From positions 1 to 50,522 of the forward strand of contig JAAZAA010000111.1 of assembly GCA_012514535.1 (NCBI GenBank): a stretch of DNA of 50,522 nt, read 5' to 3'. The position numbers and the translations under genes are program-made. The notes under the pieces are model-generated. The model was not told the DNA's origin and did not search any database. It saw only the letters and a list, made by a program, of their open reading frames with translations. Every line of letters starts with the position of its first letter. Within the stretch, counting starts at the first letter, position 1. This document shows, piece by piece, positions 9,526-17,784 of the stretch. Origin of the DNA: Myxococcales bacterium. GTDB lineage: Bacteria; Myxococcota_A; Polyangia; Polyangiales; Polyangiaceae.

Positions 9526-10179
9526 TCAGCCGGCCTTCTTCTTGCCCTTGATGGCGAACTTGATCACCACGTCGTCGTGGATCAGGTCGTCGGGCATGCC
9601 CGGGTAGACGATCCCGAAATCCTTGCGGTTGATCTTGAACTCGGCGTTCACGTCGACCGTGTCTCCCTGCACGGCGATCGTCGCCGGGAAGGTGATGCTC
9701 TTGGTGACCCCGTGCAGATCGAGGTTCCCAGTGACGTCGTACTTGCCGGGCTCGCCCGCGGCCTTCACGGACGTCGACTCGAAGGTGCTCTTCGGGAACT
9801 TCTCCACGTGGAAGAAGTCCTCGCTCTTCAGGTGGCCCGTGAGCTTCTCGGCGTCCGAGAAGACGGAGGCGAGGTCGATCTCGACCTTCACCTTGCCCTT
9901 GGTCACGTCGTCGCCGGGCACCTCCACGGTACCGTTGAACTTTTCGAAGCCTCCGTCGTGCTTCAGGCTGACCTTGGCTCCGACGAACTCCAGCTTCGAG
10001 CCGTCCTCGGAGAACTCGAAGGTGTGGACGACCGTGTCCGCGGGCGCGGCCACGGGCGCGGCCTCGACCGGCTCCGACACCTGAGCGGCGGTCTTGCCTT
10101 TGGCCGGGTCCTCACAGGCCGCCATGAGCAGCGCGGAGCCGAGGATGACGGAGGAAGTGATGCGATACATTGCTGACAT
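9526..10179 (-). CDS. YceI-family lipoprotein
   Basis: A 217-residue protein with a lipoprotein signal (lipobox LLMAAC, Cys at about 22), a short Ala/Pro linker and a YceI-like lipocalin-fold domain. Typical YceI features are the strand KLEFVGAKVS, the HLKSEDFFHVEKFP segment (the family's L-x-S-x-D/E-F-F-D-V pattern) and the GVTKSITFP strand. Members bind isoprenoid or other hydrophobic molecules; no enzyme activity is established for most. The ATG at 10179 has a GGAG ribosome site 8 bases upstream; a second ATG follows at 10170. A paralogue without a lipobox lies at 21360-21890. Confidence 0.87.
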   Translation of the reverse strand: MSAMYRITSSVILGSALLMAACEDPAKGKTAAQVSEPVEAAPVAAPADTVVHTFEFSEDGSKLEFVGAKVSLKHDGGFEKFNGTVEVPGDDVTKGKVKVEIDLASVFSDAEKLTGHLKSEDFFHVEKFPKSTFESTSVKAAGEPGKYDVTGNLDLHGVTKSITFPATIAVQGDTVDVNAEFKINRKDFGIVYPGMPDDLIHDDVVIKFAIKGKKKAG

Positions 10180-10514
10180 GTCTTGATCTCCAGCGGGGGT
10201 CTCCAACGGGGTCTCGATCTCCCGCGGAGGAAAGGGGGGTCGCACGTCGATGCGTGATTCTCGACCGGTAGGTGCCGAACTTGGTCCCCCCACCCCTCGG
10301 CCGCAAGGGCCCGCCGAGAAAAGCATCTTTGCTCTCCGGGCAAAAGACGGTCGGCACGGCGTGGGGGCCTCGGCGTGGCGCCCCGCAGGCGTCCCCGCCG
10401 CTGGGCCGACCCAGAAAAGGCGCTCCACCCGTCCCACGGTCGCCGCCCCCCTCAAGGTCCGTGGCCGCGCCCGTCCATGGACCGGGCGGAGGGGCAGACC
10501 TCCGCGGAGCAAAT
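10180..10514. other. Divergent intergenic region
   Basis: 335 bases between the divergent YceI lipoprotein and small lipoprotein genes. It must hold both promoters, but I see no convincing -10/-35 pair, operator or small gene. Confidence 0.4.
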
Positions 10515-10820
10515 ATGACGAGAGCAGCCTCGATGCAGCAGCAGCACCGGCACCGTCGTCGACGAGCGACGCTCCTGGCGCTCCTGGTGGGGGTGGGCGG
10601 GGCCTGCGACTCGGACCCGCGCTTCGACTCGGGGTGCCCCTCGGGCACGGCGGGCTGCCCCTGTCTCCCCGACCGCGAGTGTGAAGACGGCGAAGGCGAA
10701 TGCCTCGAAGACGTCTGCGTGCGCGCGCCCATCGACGAGCCGATCCCGCCACAGGATCACGGCTTTGGCCTGGGCGGAGAGGGGGGGCGCTCGACGGGCG
10801 ATCCTTCGACGCGGCGGTGA
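10515..10820 (+). CDS. Small Cys-rich lipoprotein
   Basis: A 101-residue protein. After a His/Arg-rich n-region and hydrophobic core comes the lipobox GGAC (Cys at about 31), then a short cysteine cluster: C-PSGTAG-C-P-C, then CEDGEGECLEDVC. This resembles the short disulfide-rich modules common in myxobacterial lipoproteins. The last 30 residues are Gly/Pro/Arg-rich and probably unstructured. The ATG at 10515 is chosen because it gives a complete signal peptide. Function unknown. Confidence 0.6.
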   Translation: MTRAASMQQQHRHRRRRATLLALLVGVGGACDSDPRFDSGCPSGTAGCPCLPDRECEDGEGECLEDVCVRAPIDEPIPPQDHGFGLGGEGGRSTGDPSTRR

Positions 10821-10936
10821 GCGGCGCAGAGCGGCGCCGGCGCGGCGCTCGACGGGGCCCCCTTGGCGACTTACGTTGTCTGGAAGGGCTCGACCCGAAG
10901 GACCCGATCGTGGGTCCCCCCTTCGAGTGTGTTGCC

Positions 10937-12145
10937 ATGAACGAAGTCTCGCGGCGCGATACCCTCAAGCTCCTCGCAGCCGGTGGCGCGGGAGCCGCTT
11001 GCACCCCGCGACAGCCCTCCGAGGAGAACATGTCCGAGAAGCACCGCCTCCAGGCGTCCGCAGGAGATCCCGCCCTGTCACCCACCTCCGAGAACCCGAT
11101 CCTCCGGACCCGCCCGCTACCGCGGCTCGGTCCTTGGCCCACCCCGGATCCCTTCCTGTTCTGCGTCCACCACCTGGACCATTACCCCGCGGGCAACGAG
11201 CGCCTCGGCCCTGCCGTGTCCCTGAGCGGGCGGAACATCGGCCAGGATTTCGAGGGCAAGGACGGCTGGAACATGTACCACGGGCGCGTCGTCCCCGGGT
11301 TCCCTGCCCACCCGCATCGAGGCTTCGAGACGGTGACCGTCGTCCGTCGGGGCCTGCTCGATCACGCGGACTCCCTCGGCGCCGCCGCTCGCTATGGCGA
11401 GGGGGACGTCCAGTGGCTGACCGCGGGCGCGGGGATCCAGCACGCGGAGATGTTCCCGCTGCTCCACTCCGACAAGGACAACCCCCTGGAGCTCTTCCAG
11501 ATCTGGCTGAACCTGCCAGCGGCCAAGAAGATGGCCACGCCTCACTTCACGATGCTGTGGAGCGACACGATCCCGACTCGCGAGTTTCGCGACGCCGACG
11601 GCAAGCGCACACGGGTGACCCTGCGCGCGGGGCGGCTCGGCGACGTGGCTCCGCCCGCGCCGCCCCCCGAGTCCTGGGCGGCCCAGCCCGGGAGTGAAGT
11701 GGCGATTTGGGAGATCCAGCTGGATCCTGGCGCCCGCTGGACCTTGCCGGCCGCCAGCGCAGGGCTCAATCGCGCGCTTTATTTCTTCCAGGGTTCCGAG
11801 CTCCGCGTGGCGGGGCGTCCCGCCGCTCCCCGGCACCAGCTCGAGCTCCGCCCGGACGTGGAGGTGGAGCTCGAGTGCGGCAGCGAGCCGACGGAGCTCC
11901 TGCTCTTGCAAGGGCGCCCCATCGGGGAGCCCGTCGCCCAGCATGGCCCCTTCGTGATGAACACCCACCAGGAGCTGCAGCAGGCCTTCTTCGACTACAG
12001 CCGCACCCGCTTCGGGGGCTGGCCTTGGGAGAGCGACGCGCCCGTCCACGGCCGCGAACCCGTGCGCTTCGCGCGCCTCCCGGACGGAACCGTGGAGCGC
12101 CCCGCAGGCGCCAGCTCGTCGATGCCGGACACGAGCGCCGGGTGA
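10937..12145 (+). CDS. Pirin-family (bicupin) lipoprotein with Tat-like signal
   Basis: A 402-residue protein. Its N-terminus (SRRDTLKLLAAGGAGAAC) combines a twin-arginine motif with a lipobox Cys at 22, predicting Tat export and lipidation. The mature part is a pirin-like bicupin. The N-cupin carries the metal-binding residues in PAHPHRGFETVT and in GIQHAEMF (His/His/His/Glu set), and the C-cupin ends in the typical PxGEPVAxHGPFVMNT element. Cytoplasmic pirins include quercetinase-like dioxygenases and regulators; an exported form is less common and its substrate cannot be told from sequence. The ATG at 10937 gives the whole signal. Confidence 0.86.
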   Translation: MNEVSRRDTLKLLAAGGAGAACTPRQPSEENMSEKHRLQASAGDPALSPTSENPILRTRPLPRLGPWPTPDPFLFCVHHLDHYPAGNERLGPAVSLSGRNIGQDFEGKDGWNMYHGRVVPGFPAHPHRGFETVTVVRRGLLDHADSLGAAARYGEGDVQWLTAGAGIQHAEMFPLLHSDKDNPLELFQIWLNLPAAKKMATPHFTMLWSDTIPTREFRDADGKRTRVTLRAGRLGDVAPPAPPPESWAAQPGSEVAIWEIQLDPGARWTLPAASAGLNRALYFFQGSELRVAGRPAAPRHQLELRPDVEVELECGSEPTELLLLQGRPIGEPVAQHGPFVMNTHQELQQAFFDYSRTRFGGWPWESDAPVHGREPVRFARLPDGTVERPAGASSSMPDTSAG

Positions 12146-12246
12146 CCCAGGAGCGCTGACCCGACGTCGGGGCCTCGGGTGAGGCCCCGCTCGGGTCGAT
12201 GCGAGCCCCCATTGCCTCGCGCAGAGCGTCGCTCACGCTCTGAGGT

Positions 12247-13062
12247 ATGGAGGAGTTCGCGCAGCTCCTGGCCGTCTCCGCGGTGGTCACGGGCCTGTCC
12301 CACACGCTCACGAAGGAGCGCATCTTCGCGCCACTGCGTGAGCGGCTCGGCGGGATGGACACCTGGCTCGGGTACCTCGTCAGCTGTCCCTACTGCGCGT
12401 CCCACTACATCGCGTTCGTGCTCGTCCCACTCACGAACACCTACGTGATCCGCGTGCCCCACGACTGGGGTCTGGCCTCCGACGTCCTCGGCTGGTTCCT
12501 CTCGTCCATCCTGGTCACCTTCGTGGCGGCCTTCTTCCGGATCGCCTTCTACTTCGTCGACGAGAAGCAGAGCCTCGTGCGCTCGGAGAAGGAGCTCGTG
12601 CGCCAGGAGGCACGACGTGAGCCCTCGGGCCCCGCTCCAGCGCACGCCGTGCCCCCAGAGGGGGCACCACCGCGCCCGGTTTCGGCGCGCCCGGTCTCGG
12701 CGCACTCTGTCTCAGCGGGCTCTGTCTCGGCGGGCTCTGTTTCTTCAGCGCAACCCGTCGCGGCCTCCGTCTCAGCGCACGGTGTCTCACCGCACGGTGT
12801 CTCACCGCACGGTGTCTCACCGCGCGAGGCCCCACACTTCGTGCCACCGCACCAGGCGCCGGCCGACCCTCGAGAACGCCGCACGGAGTCACCCTCGGGG
12901 CCCCCCACGGAGCCCGGTCCGGAGCCCGCCCCGCTGCCCGCGCCCGCGCTCCACAGGTACGAGCTGGAGGAGCGGCGCTCGGGACGGCACGCGGGCTACG
13001 TGCCTCCCGGCAACGGATCCCAGCATCCCGACGACCTCGGCGATCCCCGAGCCCCGCACTGA
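12247..13062 (+). CDS. DUF1360 membrane protein with pentapeptide-repeat tail
   Basis: A 271-residue protein. The first 115 residues form a DUF1360-like membrane domain: hydrophobic N-terminus, SHTLTKERIF, then LVSCPYCASH with paired cysteines, and hydrophobic helices at about 55-70 and 80-103. The rest is low complexity: about ten pentapeptides of the type x-V-S-x-x (for example SVSAG, GVSPH), then a Pro/Glu-rich tail. The tail is encoded by 15-base DNA repeats. DUF1360 proteins have no established activity. The tail looks like a recent slippage expansion. Confidence 0.75.
   Translation: MEEFAQLLAVSAVVTGLSHTLTKERIFAPLRERLGGMDTWLGYLVSCPYCASHYIAFVLVPLTNTYVIRVPHDWGLASDVLGWFLSSILVTFVAAFFRIAFYFVDEKQSLVRSEKELVRQEARREPSGPAPAHAVPPEGAPPRPVSARPVSAHSVSAGSVSAGSVSSAQPVAASVSAHGVSPHGVSPHGVSPREAPHFVPPHQAPADPRERRTESPSGPPTEPGPEPAPLPAPALHRYELEERRSGRHAGYVPPGNGSQHPDDLGDPRAPH
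12675..12825. repeat. 15-base coding repeats (pentapeptide xVSxx)
   Basis: About ten imperfect 15-base units within the DUF1360 gene. The last three (12778-12792, 12793-12807, 12808-12822) are identical copies of CACGGTGTCTCACCG, encoding HGVSP. The identity of adjacent copies indicates recent duplication. Confidence 0.9.
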
Positions 13063-13092
13063 TCGCGGCGTCAGCCGCCGCTCACGACGAAC

Positions 13093-13716
13093 TCACAAGA
13101 AGAAGGCCACCCCCACGGACCAGGCGGGGTACCCGATGCGCGCGGTGAGGGCCGCCCAGTCGGAGAAATGCCAACGCCCCCCGACGTGGAGGACGGGGCT
13201 GACCCCGAACTCCACGGAGCCGTCCACGTCACGGCTCTGGAGGTAGAGCGCGAGCCCGGGCTCCGCGAAGACGCTCCACTCTTGGTGCAGCCAAAAATTC
13301 CATTGTAACACGGCGGGCAGGTAGAAATAGCTCGCGTCGCCCCCCACGCCGGCGATGCGGCGACAGATCGGCTGTCCACCCGGTCCCCGCCCCCAGTCGG
13401 CGCAGGGACCCGCGCCCACGCCCGAGTCGAAGTAACGGACCCAGTCGAGGCCGAAGCCGATCGCGACGGAGTCGTTGATCGTCGAAATGAAGCCGTCGTC
13501 TTCGATGACGATCGTGGCCCGCCCCCCGAGCCCGAGCCCGGGTCCGCTGGTGTCACCCGGCGGTGAGAACGGCGTGAGCAGCGCGTGGGGCTCGAGCTCC
13601 ACCGAGTACTTCGGGTGTCGTCCCGGCTGCCGGATGAGGCTCTGTGCAGCCGCCACGGACGAGAGGCACGTGCTCACGGCGACCGCAGCGCACGTGACGA
13701 CGAGGCTCACTCGCAT
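13093..13716 (-). CDS. Putative outer-membrane beta-barrel protein
   Basis: A 207-residue protein with a clear Sec signal peptide (cleavage near SVAAAQS, about residue 24). The mature part has alternating hydrophobic strands rich in aromatic residues and ends with a hydrophobic strand closing in FFL, as in outer-membrane barrels. Two cysteines near the middle (GPCADWG and QPICRR) may pair. Function not recognised. It overlaps the upstream Cys-repeat gene by 10 bases, so the two are probably co-transcribed. Confidence 0.7.
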   Translation of the reverse strand: MRVSLVVTCAAVAVSTCLSSVAAAQSLIRQPGRHPKYSVELEPHALLTPFSPPGDTSGPGLGLGGRATIVIEDDGFISTINDSVAIGFGLDWVRYFDSGVGAGPCADWGRGPGGQPICRRIAGVGGDASYFYLPAVLQWNFWLHQEWSVFAEPGLALYLQSRDVDGSVEFGVSPVLHVGGRWHFSDWAALTARIGYPAWSVGVAFFL

Positions 13717-14276
13717 ACGTATCCTCCAGCGGTGCTGCGCCGGGTGAGGCCGGGGGCGCAGCTGACGTCACAGCGGTCCACGTTCCTGCACGTCACGTCG
13801 CAAGGACCGTCACAGTCGACCTTGCAGTGGGCGACGCTGCGGCAGGTGATTTTGCTCCGTGGCCCGACGCGCACGGCGCATTCGCTCACGTCGTGGCACT
13901 CGTAATCACAGCGCGCGCCACACTCGCCCGCGCAGCTCGGCGCGTGATGACACAGGTAGCGGCAATCGTCGTCGCACAGGGCGGAGCAGTGGTTCGTGTC
14001 ATGGCACTCGAAGCTGCACCCATCCTCACAGATGGCGCCGCAGCTCTCGGAGGTGTGGCTGCACGCCAGATCACATCCGTCCCGCGCGCAGCCGAGGATG
14101 CACTCCCGGCGACCGTGGCAGTCGCAGTACTCGTCGTAGCAGCTGCGATCGCCGCTGCAGGCGCCCACGAGGACGGTCACCCCCAACACGAGCGCGAGGA
14201 GGGCGAGGGAACGTCCCAGGGGGTGCCCGGAACGACCAGGGCCGCGCCGGAATCGGGAACCAAGGGGGAGGTCCAT
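13707..14276 (-). CDS. Cysteine-repeat lipoprotein
   Basis: A 189-residue protein with 29 cysteines. An Arg-rich n-region and hydrophobic core lead to the lipobox LVGAC (Cys 40). The mature part is built of 18-residue units with the spacing C-x3-C-x3-C-x3-C-x5; at least three consecutive units are regular and related ones flank them. This predicts a regular disulfide ladder or a metal-binding array outside the cytoplasm. Similar Cys-rich lipoproteins occur in myxobacteria, with unknown roles. The stop codon lies inside the following outer-membrane protein gene, suggesting an operon. Confidence 0.75.
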   Translation of the reverse strand: MDLPLGSRFRRGPGRSGHPLGRSLALLALVLGVTVLVGACSGDRSCYDEYCDCHGRRECILGCARDGCDLACSHTSESCGAICEDGCSFECHDTNHCSALCDDDCRYLCHHAPSCAGECGARCDYECHDVSECAVRVGPRSKITCRSVAHCKVDCDGPCDVTCRNVDRCDVSCAPGLTRRSTAGGYVCE

Positions 14277-14459
14277 CGTCGAGTCGGGACTCTAGCTTGG
14301 ACGGGGCATCACCGACATCCGGTGCCGCCATCGATTGTCTCGGAATGAGCCGTCTCGGATTGGGACACGGTGCCCATTGCGCAGGGCGCACATTTTGCTC
14401 ACCACCACTCACACTTGCGCACCTTATCCCACCTGGTAAGTAAGTGGAGGGGGGTGAAC

Positions 14460-14879
14460 ATGGTTCTGAGAGCTACGTGCATGGTCTTGGTAGCAGGGGC
14501 GCTGGCGGCCTGCGGCAGTTCAGCGACCCAGTATTCCACTCGAGGCATGGGTACCGCCGTCGGGGCCGACGCGACGGTGACGATCGCGGAGAAAGAGAAC
14601 GAAAATTTCGAACTCGATCTGAAGGTCGAACACTTGTTGCCGCCGGACCGCGCGGCGCCGGGCGCCCAGAGCTATGCGGTCTGGATCCAGCCGGACGGGC
14701 AGGAGTCACCGTTCCACATCGGAAACCTCACCTACAACGATGACCGCCGCACCGGCGAGCTCACGACGATCACGCCACACCGGGCCTTCGACGTCTTCGT
14801 GACCGCCGAGCCGACGGCGACGCCGACGGAGCCAAAGGGGCCGGAGGTCGTGAACAAGCGAGTGCAGGAGGAACCCTGA
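14460..14879 (+). CDS. Small hypothetical lipoprotein
   Basis: A 139-residue protein starting at the ATG at 14460, with a strong ribosome site (GGAGG about 8 bases upstream). Signal peptide with lipobox ALAAC (Cys at about 18). The mature domain (about 30-120) is beta-rich and contains YAVWIQPDGQ and a strand pattern resembling an anti-sigma-K-factor RskA C-terminal or immunoglobulin-like fold; this is a weak resemblance. It ends with a short Thr/Pro/Glu tail. Function unknown. Confidence 0.68.
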   Translation: MVLRATCMVLVAGALAACGSSATQYSTRGMGTAVGADATVTIAEKENENFELDLKVEHLLPPDRAAPGAQSYAVWIQPDGQESPFHIGNLTYNDDRRTGELTTITPHRAFDVFVTAEPTATPTEPKGPEVVNKRVQEEP

Positions 14880-14909
14880 TCCCCGGAAATCGGTGACGAA
14901 CGACCGCAC

Positions 14910-15022
14910 GGCGCCACCGCACTCTGCGAGGTGGCGCCGTCGCGCACTCTGCGAGGTGGCGCCGTCGCGCACTCTGCGAAGTGGCGCCATCGGCGCACTC
15001 TGCGAGGTGGCGCCGTCGCGCT
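14910..15022. repeat. Hairpin-derived tandem repeat, four copies
   Basis: The block opens with a perfect 9-base inverted repeat (GGCGCCACC at 14910-14918, GGTGGCGCC at 14930-14938, 11-base loop). The loop plus right arm is then repeated in tandem: CACTCTGCG starts at 14920, 14945, 14970 and 14996 (periods 25, 25, 26). It lies between the 3' ends of two convergent genes, so it is probably a terminator whose distal arm has been amplified. Confidence 0.75.
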
Positions 15023-15041
15023 TCGGGAAAAGACCGACTCG

Positions 15042-16661
15042 TTAGAAGAGCCACCAGATCGTGAGCACGGCGAGCACGAGCGCACAGCTCGCCCAGAAGC
15101 TCGCGGTCGGTCGAAAGCGTGACGCCTCGACAGGCGCGGCGCTGGTCACCTCGGGCGCGGGGCGGAGGCACAACGCCGTCGCCTCCGCGCGCGGCGGTGC
15201 CGTGAGCAGACTGACGCCGACGAGGATCGCGCTGGTCGCCACGAACAACAGGACGGCGAAGTGCAGGAAGTTCATCTCCGCGAGCCGCAGCAACCAGCCC
15301 GGCGCGAGATGGCTCCTGTTCAGCTCGAGGAGCAAGCGGGTCGCGCCCAGCACCAAGCCGCTCCACAGAGCTGCCACGGCACCCGCGGCGTTGAGCCGTC
15401 GATAGAGCACGCCGAGCAGGAACACGGCGGCGATGGGGGGTGAGATGTAGGCCTGGACGCTCTGCAGGTACGTGTAGAGCTGGCCGCTCACGAGCTTCAT
15501 GAAGGGGATCCAGGCGAGGCCGAGCAGCACGAGCAGCGCCGTCGCGCCCTGACCGACGCGCACGAGATGCTTCTCGTCGGCGTCCGGGCGCCACTTTTTG
15601 TAGAGATCCCAGGTGACGACCGTCGAGCAGGAGTTGAAGACGCTCGAGAGCGTGCTCATGAGGGCCGCCAGGAGCCCCGCGCAGACGAGCCCGCGGACGC
15701 CGCTCGGCAGCAGCGTCACGATCAGGGTCGGCAACGCCTGATCGCTGGCGGCGAGGCTCAGCTTGCCCTGCGCGCTGAGGGCCACCGCCAAGATGCCGGG
15801 CCCGACGAAAAGAAACAGCGGGAGCAGCTTGAGGAAGCCGGCGAACACCGTGGCGCGGCGCGCCTCTTCGACGTCGCGCGCCGAGAGGACGCGCTGGACG
15901 ATGAACTGATCGGTGCACCAGTACCAGATGCCCAGGATCGGCGCGCCGAAGAGGATGCCCGTCCAGGGGAACTCCGGGTGGGTCGCCGGCTTCCACATCT
16001 CGAAGAACTCGGGGGCGACCAGGGTCCGCACTTCGTCCCAGCCCCCGACCTCCCGGAACCCGAGCCAGGTCACCAACGCCGCGCCGAGCAACAACACGGC
16101 CGCTTGGACGGTGTCCGTGTAGAGCACGGCCTTCAGCCCGCCGAACACCGTGTACACGCCCGTGGCGATCACGACGATCGTCGCCCCCACCCAGAAGCCC
16201 ACCCCCATCAACGACTCGAAGACCACTCCGCCGGCGTAGATCGTGACGGAGATCTTCGTGAGCACGTAGGCGACGATGGAGACCACCGCGAGATACCAGC
16301 GAGCCGCGGGTGAGTAACGACGCTCGAGGAACTCGGGCATCGTGAACACGCCGGATCGCAGGTACAGGGGGACGAACACCCAGCCCAACACCAACAGGAT
16401 GAGCGACGCGAGCAGCTCGAAATGACCGACCGCGAGCCCGCTGGCGGCGCCCGTCCCCGCGAGCCCCACCAGGTGCTCCGAGCCGATGTTGGAGGCGAAC
16501 AGAGAGGCCCCCGCGATCCACCAGGCGACGTTCCTGCCCGCCAAGAAGTAGTTCGTCGACGTCTTCTTCGTCTCCCCGCGAGCGCCGAGGAAGGCGATCG
16601 CGAAGACGAGCAGGAAGTAGCCGGCGATGACCACCCCGTCGAAGCTGGAGAGCGCTCCCAT
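15042..16661 (-). CDS. Sodium/solute symporter, SLC5/SGLT-like
   Basis: A 539-residue integral membrane protein with about 14 hydrophobic segments. The N-terminal signature, with GRNVAWWIAGASLFASNIGSE then LVGLAGTGAASGLAVG, and the segment IWYWCTDQFIVQR are typical of the sodium/glucose (SGLT) branch of the solute:sodium symporter family, as in Vibrio vSGLT. It should couple sodium entry to uptake of a sugar or similar polyol; the substrate cannot be read from sequence. Length fits the family. It has its own upstream region and no catabolic partner nearby. Confidence 0.9.
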   Translation of the reverse strand: MGALSSFDGVVIAGYFLLVFAIAFLGARGETKKTSTNYFLAGRNVAWWIAGASLFASNIGSEHLVGLAGTGAASGLAVGHFELLASLILLVLGWVFVPLYLRSGVFTMPEFLERRYSPAARWYLAVVSIVAYVLTKISVTIYAGGVVFESLMGVGFWVGATIVVIATGVYTVFGGLKAVLYTDTVQAAVLLLGAALVTWLGFREVGGWDEVRTLVAPEFFEMWKPATHPEFPWTGILFGAPILGIWYWCTDQFIVQRVLSARDVEEARRATVFAGFLKLLPLFLFVGPGILAVALSAQGKLSLAASDQALPTLIVTLLPSGVRGLVCAGLLAALMSTLSSVFNSCSTVVTWDLYKKWRPDADEKHLVRVGQGATALLVLLGLAWIPFMKLVSGQLYTYLQSVQAYISPPIAAVFLLGVLYRRLNAAGAVAALWSGLVLGATRLLLELNRSHLAPGWLLRLAEMNFLHFAVLLFVATSAILVGVSLLTAPPRAEATALCLRPAPEVTSAAPVEASRFRPTASFWASCALVLAVLTIWWLF

Positions 16662-17060
16662 CGGGGGCGGAGCTTACAGGAACCCACGACCACACCTCGT
16701 TCGCCCCGGAGCGAAGTCGCAGTTTCGTTGAAGAAGCAACTTTCCACCTCCGACGTCACGCGAGGACGCCCTGCGCGGGAAATCCGCGAGGTCCCCGCGT
16801 ACGAGCTCGCGTCAGGAAGAGGTGCGGATCGCGCGAACGCTGCCTCCCTACGAGCTGCCCCTCTCGCTCCCCTCTCGCAAAGCCCGCAAGAGCGCCCATC
16901 ACGGAAGCCATCGGGCGCGGGGTCCTGCTCCCCGCGGGTTCGGCGCCGGGCCTGCTGGAGAGCGACGTCGTTGGGGTGAAGCGATGAGCAGCTCCGAGGG
17001 GCGGTGTCGCTGGGAGCAAACAGGTTGCGCTCGGCACGCCCGTCGCGGATCGTCGGGGGT
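16662..17060. other. Divergent intergenic region without recognisable gene
   Basis: 399 bases between the symporter and P460-like genes. Short open frames are present on both strands but have biased composition and no recognisable motif, so I call no gene. It probably holds two promoters; I see no convincing hexamers or operator. Confidence 0.4.
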
Positions 17061-17585
17061 ATGATTTCCCTCAGAGTCGTGCTCGTCGCCGCTTGCATCG
17101 CCCCGCTCGTCGCGTGCGGCAGCGACGATTCCTCCTCCACCGACACGTCCCTCGTCCCCACCGACTTGTCGGTGGAGGGGCTCACCGCCTTCCTGGAAGA
17201 GGAGCGGTATCGACAGACCGGTTGGACGCCGGAGTCCGAGGCGCCTCGACCCCAGGAGAGCGGATCGCCCCACAGCACCGTCCGGGTCTGGCTCAACGAC
17301 GTGACCGTGGCCGCACAGGCGGAAGACCCCGAGAACCTCCCCGTCGACAGCATGGCCGTGAAGGAGCTCTTCGAGGGCGACACGCTGGTGGGCATCGCGA
17401 CCGTCCTGAAGACGACCGAGGGCGAGTCACCGAACACCTGGCTGTACTACTGCTACGGCCCCGCTGGCCGCTGCAGCAACAACGACCCCGAAGCGACGAA
17501 GGAAGAGCCGATTTACGGACGCGGCCTGGACGTCTCCTGCGGGTACTGCCACTCGGGCATCATCACCTCGCTGACGCCACGCTGA
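17061..17585 (+). CDS. Cytochrome P460-like lipoprotein
   Basis: A 174-residue protein with a lipoprotein signal (lipobox PLVAC, Cys at about 19). The C-terminal half carries VKELFEGDTLVGIATVLK, a Trp-Tyr-Tyr segment and a single heme-attachment motif CGYCH near residue 163. The order (V-K-E, then aromatic W-x-Y/F, then CxxCH close to the C-terminus) matches the cytochrome P460 domain, whose c-type heme is cross-linked to a lysine. The family includes hydroxylamine oxidases and cytochromes c'-beta. Whether this divergent member is an enzyme or an electron carrier is unknown. Start ATG at 17061. Confidence 0.62.
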   Translation: MISLRVVLVAACIAPLVACGSDDSSSTDTSLVPTDLSVEGLTAFLEEERYRQTGWTPESEAPRPQESGSPHSTVRVWLNDVTVAAQAEDPENLPVDSMAVKELFEGDTLVGIATVLKTTEGESPNTWLYYCYGPAGRCSNNDPEATKEEPIYGRGLDVSCGYCHSGIITSLTPR

Positions 17586-17712
17586 GCCAACCACCGGATC
17601 GCAGGCGCGTCGCAGTGCGATACGGCGAATGGACGCGCAACGACGTGGTACGAACGGCCCGCGCGACGTCGTGACCGCCAGACCGTGATGTGCCGGCGCG
17701 CAGAATCGCGGT

Positions 17713-17738
17713 GCCGCGCGGCCCTGGAGCCGCGCGGC
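17713..17738. terminator. Perfect 9-base-stem hairpin
   Basis: Arms GCCGCGCGG (17713-17721) and CCGCGCGGC (17730-17738) with an 8-base loop lie between the convergent P460-like and hsp20 genes. A bidirectional terminator is likely by position; there is no U-tract. Confidence 0.5.
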
Positions 17739-17743
17739 TGCAG

Positions 17744-17784
17744 TGCATCGCGATCACGGCGTCGCGATCAGTGCATCGCGATCA
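17744..17784. repeat. TCGCGATCA repeats over the hsp20 stop codon
   Basis: TCGCGATCA occurs three times (17748-17756, 17762-17770, 17776-17784). The outer two are within the longer unit TGCATCGCGATCA (17744 and 17772). The last copy includes the hsp20 stop codon. Confidence 0.7.

Noticed and set aside
14919-15022. Possible CRISPR array
   Set aside because: Period 25-26 leaves no room for unique spacers and the copies are contiguous; it is a tandem repeat of a hairpin arm.
14770-16695. Long minus-strand open frame beside the symporter
   Set aside because: Arg/Gly-rich translation without motifs in another frame of a clear SLC5-type gene.
16822-17064. Small gene in the symporter/P460 intergenic region
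   Set aside because: The 80-codon frame has Arg/Ser/Gly-biased composition, no ribosome site and no motif.
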